Shown here: positions 60,243-64,000 of the stretch, piece by piece | Numbering within the stretch: position 1 is the first letter of the stretch | How the letters are laid out: each line of letters begins with the position of its first letter | Source of the DNA: Chloroflexota bacterium | GTDB taxonomy: Bacteria; Chloroflexota; Dormibacteria; Dormibacterales; Dormibacteraceae | Direction: 5' to 3' | NCBI GenBank assembly: GCA_005880915.1 | Contig: VBIW01000035.1 | Coordinates: forward strand, 248,001 to 312,000 | DNA: 64,000 nt | Notes under the pieces: generated by a model | Told to the model about the DNA's origin: nothing | Seen by the model: the letters and a program-made list of their open reading frames with translations, nothing else | Database searches by the model: none | Translations under genes and position numbers: made by a program

Positions 60243-60413
60243 CTAGTGCAGTCCCAGGCCCACCGTGACCGCCGCGGCCCCGAGGAGCAGAATCGAGCCG
60301 AACAGGGAGGCGCAACCCCTGCGCCGAACGGCTTGCCGCCGGGTTTCGCCGACCAGGTTGAGGTCCGCGAGGGGACGACGTCGCTCCTGTTGCTCTGGTC
60401 GCTTCCGCTTCAT
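60243..60413 (-). CDS. Mini-PilN-like membrane protein (56 residues)
   Basis: A 56-residue protein: a basic cytoplasmic part with RRRPLADLNLVGETRRQAVR, then one membrane helix (LFGSILLLGAAAVTVGLGL). The LNLV stretch is in the place of the PilN N-terminal INLLP motif, which binds PilM, and the helix follows as in PilN. The entire periplasmic domain of PilN is absent. It starts in a TGATG overlap with pilM, exactly where pilN is expected, with GGAGGAG just upstream. Confidence 0.65.
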   Translation of the reverse strand: MKRKRPEQQERRRPLADLNLVGETRRQAVRRRGCASLFGSILLLGAAAVTVGLGLH

Positions 60414-61273
60414 CAGCTCCTCCGCATGAGCAGGCCCAGGCATGCCAGATAGGTCGAGTGGCGGACGTTCGGCGGCACGCGGGCCGGGATCGGTAAGAGC
60501 GCTACGGGCTGGCCGATGAGCGCCGAGAGCTCTGTGAGCAGCTGCGACGGCAGCGCTTGCTCACTGGAAACAAATACGGGAGCTGACGACTCGAAGTCAC
60601 CGTTGGACTGACGCCGGTAGAAGCGGAGGGCCGTCCGGAGCGGCGAGGCCAGCGTGGAGACCGCGTCATCTCCGATTGGTTCCTTGACCTTGAAGCTGTG
60701 CCAAAGCCGAGGCAGGTGGCCGTCCAGCAGGATGATTTCCGCCGGGTCCGACGACAGGTCGAGGACGATGCATGCGGGCGCCGGCACTGCCCGGGCCACG
60801 CTCGCCGACTTCAACTCGACCACGACGGGCTCCAGGTCCGCCAGCTTGACCGCCTCGGTGAGGTTCTTGATCAGAGCCTGATCCCAGGCTGCGGCATAGA
60901 CAACTCGCTGTCCTTCGGCGTCGATGACGTCCATCCAGCGAGTCGCCATCCGCTGGGGGTCGAACGAAAGCTCCCGGGCGATGGCGGCATCAACGTCCCG
61001 CGCCGTGGACGTGGCCGCGAGACGAAGGATCCTGAAGGTGGCGAGGGAGTCGCTCGCGGCCACAAAGGCTCGGGTCTGGGTGATCTCAATCCGAGCCAGC
61101 AGCGGCTTGAGGGCTCGAGCCACAGCGCCGGGATCTGCTACCTTGCCGCCGGCCGACGCGCCGTCCGGAACCGAAGCCGATCCGCAGCGCATCTGGCCGC
61201 CCATGGTGCCTTCGACGACTCGAATCGAAGTACCGGACAGGTCGACAGCCAGTCGAGCCGCTAGTTGGGCCAC
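60413..61273 (-). CDS. pilM: Type IV pilus assembly protein PilM
   Basis: A 286-residue actin-like ATPase-fold protein with a GTG start. RLAVDLSGTSIRVVEGTMGG is the phosphate-1 region, RELSFDPQRMATRWMDVID the PilM-specific insert, and ACIVLDLSSDPAEIILLDGH the second phosphate region. It is somewhat shorter than the usual 340-350 residues. PilM forms the cytoplasmic ring of the pilus machine and binds the N-terminus of PilN. It starts 3 bases after the PilX/PilY1-like gene and overlaps the mini-PilN gene. Confidence 0.85.
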   Translation of the reverse strand: MAQLAARLAVDLSGTSIRVVEGTMGGQMRCGSASVPDGASAGGKVADPGAVARALKPLLARIEITQTRAFVAASDSLATFRILRLAATSTARDVDAAIARELSFDPQRMATRWMDVIDAEGQRVVYAAAWDQALIKNLTEAVKLADLEPVVVELKSASVARAVPAPACIVLDLSSDPAEIILLDGHLPRLWHSFKVKEPIGDDAVSTLASPLRTALRFYRRQSNGDFESSAPVFVSSEQALPSQLLTELSALIGQPVALLPIPARVPPNVRHSTYLACLGLLMRRS

Positions 61274-61276
61274 AGA

Positions 61277-62875
61277 TCAGCCGGAATAGTATGTCCAGCC
61301 TTGCACATGGACTGTTTGCGGGCTTCCGATGGCGCCCAGCTCCACGCTCGCGCTGAGACGCGGGTTGGCTCCCGAACATGCTGGTGGAGCAGCAGTGATG
61401 CATGCGGACAGCACAGCGTCCCGAGCGTCCAGCGGCACCTCATATAAGTTCCCGTCCCGAGCGCCAAGGTAGATGCATATTCCCGCGGTGCACGATCCAA
61501 CCTGTGCCGAGCTGCCGAACTGACTCATCTGCCCATATCTCTCGACCTCGACTAGGCCCAGTCCGTTTTGCAGCTGAAGCTCGTGCAGAATCCCATCATC
61601 AGCGCCGATGTACCAGTTGCCGGCAGCGTCGGTTCGTGGGCTTGTTTTGATCGCGGAGCCCGTTGCTTTGCTGCCAATCAAGCCGAGTGATGAGCTGAAG
61701 ATGTAGAGGACGCCGTTCTGGCCCCCCACCCCGAAGAGGTTCCCGCACGGGGCGCACCAGGTAGGCGAGCCCGAGATGCCAGTGGGCACCGAGCCCTGCG
61801 CAAGGGTCATGCCACCATTCGAGTCGAGCCGGACCACGGCTATCCCGCCTCCCCCGAACGTGATGGCGATGCTGGCCGGCAGACCGGTTCCCGATGCGGC
61901 CATGCCGGCTACGTTGGCCCAGGGCAGAGAAAGAGAATCGATCAACTTCAAGCCGTTGCGGAACGAAGACCGCACCAAACGACTGGAGACATTGTCCGAA
62001 ACGACCGCATAAACCTCGTCAGTCGTGCGACTGCAGTTTGCGCAGGCCAGGGCGATCGGCCCCGCGACGATCGGCTGATTCGCGTACAGGGGCTGGCTGG
62101 ATATGGCGTCGCAGTCGCCGCCTGAGATGTCGCTGACCTGGAGCGTCGGGCCATCGCCGTAGTAGATGTATCCCGGAACGCTCGGGCTCGCCCCTGCTTG
62201 TGAGACCACTCCAGGGGTGCCGGCCGCGATGGTGCAGCGCCGAGACGTGCTCGACGAGTTGTCGTCCGCCCGGACGACCACGCAATTCGTGTTCGGCGAG
62301 CATGCTGCTCCGGTCGTCGGGAAGACGTCGAGCAGCTGGGTTCCCGAGCTTGGATTCCCGAGCAGGAGCGGTGGCGCCGTCAGGGTGCCGTTGAGCTGGT
62401 ACGTCCAGCGCGGCGAGCTTGCGCCGAAGCGGTAGTCGAAGATCAATCCGCTTGAATTGCCGACGACATAGTCGTTGAAGCCGTTGGCCTGCGTCTGTGC
62501 CCCGTCGACTGCGAATGACGCTGCCGAGGTGCCTACGCGGTTGAACTTCTGGGCTTCCCGGATCGTGGGCCAGCAACTCACGTATTGCGCCGAAGCCGAG
62601 AGCTTGTTCACTGTCGCGGTCGCAAACGCAGGGCAGGGAGCGTTGAGCTGCGTCGACTGGAGCTGGCTCAGGTATAGCTCGATCGCCGAGTTGTCGGTCG
62701 CCTCGTTGGCGACGCGATTCAGCAGATTATGCGAGAGCAAGAAGTTGGTGCTCAGCTCGGTCATCAAAGCCCCGGAGATGATGGCGATGAATGCGGTCAT
62801 GATCAGAACGCCGCTGAGCACGCTGCCCCGCTGGGAACGCCTGCGGTCTTTCAGGAGAGCCAGGATGGCCGTCAC
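61277..62875 (-). CDS. PilX-like anchor fused to a PilY1-like propeller domain
   Basis: A 532-residue protein. Residues about 10-60 are PilX-like: RGSVLSGVLIMTAFIAIISG opens a membrane helix followed by a helical spine (NEATDNSAIELYLSQLQSTQ). The rest is a large beta-rich domain with blade-like repeats (AGNWYIGADDGILHELQLQN; CIYLGARDGNLYEVPLDARD) that look like a PQQ-type propeller. It also has several Cys pairs. PilX and PilY1 are usually separate proteins that prime pili and bind surfaces or host cells. The GTG at 62875 overlaps the preceding stop (GTGA). Confidence 0.75.
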   Translation of the reverse strand: MTAILALLKDRRRSQRGSVLSGVLIMTAFIAIISGALMTELSTNFLLSHNLLNRVANEATDNSAIELYLSQLQSTQLNAPCPAFATATVNKLSASAQYVSCWPTIREAQKFNRVGTSAASFAVDGAQTQANGFNDYVVGNSSGLIFDYRFGASSPRWTYQLNGTLTAPPLLLGNPSSGTQLLDVFPTTGAACSPNTNCVVVRADDNSSSTSRRCTIAAGTPGVVSQAGASPSVPGYIYYGDGPTLQVSDISGGDCDAISSQPLYANQPIVAGPIALACANCSRTTDEVYAVVSDNVSSRLVRSSFRNGLKLIDSLSLPWANVAGMAASGTGLPASIAITFGGGGIAVVRLDSNGGMTLAQGSVPTGISGSPTWCAPCGNLFGVGGQNGVLYIFSSSLGLIGSKATGSAIKTSPRTDAAGNWYIGADDGILHELQLQNGLGLVEVERYGQMSQFGSSAQVGSCTAGICIYLGARDGNLYEVPLDARDAVLSACITAAPPACSGANPRLSASVELGAIGSPQTVHVQGWTYYSG

Positions 62876-63342
62876 GGGTTCACGCGCGGATAGAACCGAA
62901 ATGTCTGGGATTCGCTGTAGGCCTGGATCGTGATGGTCAGGCTGACGACGACGGTCGAGTTTGTGTCGACATACCACGAGAAGGCGCTCACGTCGGTAGC
63001 CGCGTGCTCGGTCGCGCCAGTATTCGCCACGGCGCGATCTAGAAAGCTGCGGCCGTCCCAGGTGTAGGTGACTCCGCTCAAGAGGAGCGGCTGGGTCGTG
63101 CATGGACAAGCGCCGCCGCTCGGGGTGGCACTTCGGGCGAAATCGTCATAGGCGAGGTACTCAAAGTTTCGGATCTGGCTGCTGGCTTCGACGCGGCTCG
63201 TCGCGATCATGGCGCCGCGCCAGGACGTGAGCACGACCGAGGTGAGGGCCGACAGCAGGAGGGCGCCGATCGCAGCAGAGATGATCACCTCCACAAGAGT
63301 GAAACCACCCTGGCCCTTCAGGAAGGTGCGGCGAGGCTTCAT
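62872..63342 (-). CDS. Type IV pilin-like minor prepilin (PilW/PilV type)
   Basis: A 156-residue prepilin-like protein: MKPRRTFLKGQGGFTLVEVI opens a short basic leader, Gly-Phe cleavage site and Glu5, followed by the hydrophobic helix (ISAAIGALLLSALTSVVLTS). The soluble part is moderate in size with one Cys pair (GGACPCTTQ). It overlaps both neighbours by 4 bases. It is likely one of the minor pilins that start fibre assembly. Confidence 0.88.
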   Translation of the reverse strand: MKPRRTFLKGQGGFTLVEVIISAAIGALLLSALTSVVLTSWRGAMIATSRVEASSQIRNFEYLAYDDFARSATPSGGACPCTTQPLLLSGVTYTWDGRSFLDRAVANTGATEHAATDVSAFSWYVDTNSTVVVSLTITIQAYSESQTFRFYPRVNP

Positions 63343-63788
63343 CGGTCGATCTTGTAAAGCGAGATGCCCGAGCCGATGGCCGCATCGGAAGGCCACGAGG
63401 TGACCTTGACCGTCCAGACCTGGACTGCATTGGGCGCGGATGCCAGCGGCTGCCAGCTGACGTCAGCTCGCAGCGTGTAAGGGCCGCTCGGGCAGTCGGT
63501 CCGATAACCGCTGGGGGCGGCTATCGGGCTGGTTGGAGATTCGGTCGCGAAGCAATCCGAGTACGTTGCAGCGCCGGCATCGAACTTGCTGGCGCTGATC
63601 GTCTCCATCTCGTACTGGAGCACCGCCTGGACGGCAGTGTTTCGCTTGGCGATCGTGGAGTCGAGAAGGCCGGTGCTCAGCGTCCCGACGATCAGAGCGA
63701 GCGCGAGGCTCGCGATAACGAGGCTGACCAGCAGTTCGACCAGGGTTGCCCCGGACTGTGCTCGACGGCGATCCTTCAATGCCGGCAT
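63339..63788 (-). CDS. Type IV pilin-like minor prepilin
   Basis: A 149-residue prepilin: basic leader MPALKDRRRAQSG, then ATLVELLVSLVIASLALALI, with Glu at mature position 5 and Ala in place of Phe at position 1. The C-terminal domain has a Cys pair (YSDCFATE and YRTDCPSG). It overlaps the PilC gene by one base (TGATG) and the next prepilin by 4 bases. PilV- or PilI-type minor pilin. Confidence 0.85.
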   Translation of the reverse strand: MPALKDRRRAQSGATLVELLVSLVIASLALALIVGTLSTGLLDSTIAKRNTAVQAVLQYEMETISASKFDAGAATYSDCFATESPTSPIAAPSGYRTDCPSGPYTLRADVSWQPLASAPNAVQVWTVKVTSWPSDAAIGSGISLYKIDR

Positions 63789-64000
63789 CAGCGAACTGCT
63801 TTGAGCAGCCCGTACATCGGCAGGATCACAGAGATCGCCACGAAGCCCACCGCGCCGCCGACCGCTATCACAAGGGATGGCTCCATCAGCGCGATCATGT
63901 TTCGGACCTTGTAATCCATCTCTTCCGCCAGGAAGTCGGCGATCTGCTCGAGGCTCGAGTCGAGGGTTCCGGTCTCCTCGCCGACACGGATCATGCGGAT
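63788..64000 (-). CDS. pilC: Type IV pilus platform protein PilC/GspF, C-terminal end (5' partial)
   Basis: The frame runs off the right edge; 70 residues are visible. IRVGEETGTLDSSLEQIADF, the acidic helix LAEEMDYKVRNMIALMEPSL and a final membrane helix (VIAVGGAVGFVAISVILPMY ending GLLKAVR) are the standard end of PilC/GspF inner-membrane platform proteins. It is the furthest-upstream visible gene of the minus-strand pilus operon. Confidence 0.93.
   Translation of the reverse strand: MRMIRVGEETGTLDSSLEQIADFLAEEMDYKVRNMIALMEPSLVIAVGGAVGFVAISVILPMYGLLKAVR

Noticed and set aside
1-64000. tRNA, rRNA, insertion sequences, attachment sites or a replication origin
   Set aside because: I scanned for tRNA-like arms, conserved rRNA segments, transposase frames with terminal repeats and DnaA-box clusters, and saw none that I could support.

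Overview
The window is GC-rich chromosomal DNA with dense, mostly overlapping bacterial genes and no rRNA or tRNA genes. The cell appears to be a single-membrane (or secretin-less) soil-type bacterium. One surface protein ends in an LAxTG-like sorting signal, type IV pilus genes occur without a visible secretin, and the exopolysaccharide (EPS) genes are of the Wzx/Wzy type with a CpsC/CpsD pair. Together with the aromatic-CoA catabolism this fits the Terrabacteria side (Chloroflexota/Dormibacterota or Actinomycetota-like). That placement is an inference; no marker gene settles it.

Region 1 (1-8.5 kb) is acyl-CoA and organic-acid metabolism: an acyl-CoA dehydrogenase end, a cupin, a CitE-like lyase, E1 beta and alpha of a 2-oxoacid dehydrogenase and a family III CoA-transferase. 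A TetR regulator follows, divergent from an NAD(P)-binding epimerase-like gene, with two clear operators between them. Then come a secreted phosphoesterase and a membrane-linked protein with a sigma-region-4-like helix-turn-helix. Region 2 (8.5-17 kb) looks like an aerobic 2-aminobenzoyl-CoA or salicylyl-CoA route: aryl-CoA ligase, a fused flavin monooxygenase/Old-Yellow-Enzyme reductase, RidA and enoyl-CoA hydratase, with a TrpB2-type tryptophan synthase beta chain and a GlcD-like FAD oxidase beside them. Region 3 (17-22.7 kb) is envelope-related: a histidine kinase, a repeat-rich wall-anchored protein, a LysM/M23 peptidase, a sugar-nucleotide epimerase and a PilZ protein.

From 22.7 to 58 kb lies a very large EPS locus. 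It contains a sugar-transferase/GT2/WecG operon (22.7-25.4 kb); an unusual four-gene operon of a Tat substrate-binding protein plus three unfamiliar proteins, the last a 1283-residue propeller-like protein (31.6-25.4 kb); a GT4/GT2/PlsC set (31.7-34.6 kb); and a 13-gene, 16.9-kb operon on the minus strand (51462 down to 34603) in which every gene overlaps the next. That operon begins with ComA and ComB (phosphosulfolactate synthase and phosphatase), followed by an ATP-grasp ligase, methyltransferase, LarA-like protein, FemAB-like acyltransferase, GH44 glycosidase, glycosyltransferases, a GT9-flippase fusion, an acetyltransferase and a phosphoribosyltransferase/kinase-like/HAD fusion. My reading is that the cell makes sulfolactate and builds it into a secreted polysaccharide or glycoconjugate, which I do not recognise as a described system. 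A second EPS operon (57823 to 53366) carries CpsC, CpsD, a 42-residue membrane protein, a Wzy-like polymerase and a glycosyltransferase.

Region 5 (58-64 kb) is a type IV pilus locus: PilT on the plus strand, and on the minus strand PilC (cut by the window end), two prepilins, a PilX/PilY1-like hybrid, PilM, a 56-residue mini-PilN, a major pilin and a prepilin peptidase fragment lacking its protease half. Paired GGGAC/GTCCC boxes lie upstream of the EPS and pilus operons, suggesting one shared regulator.
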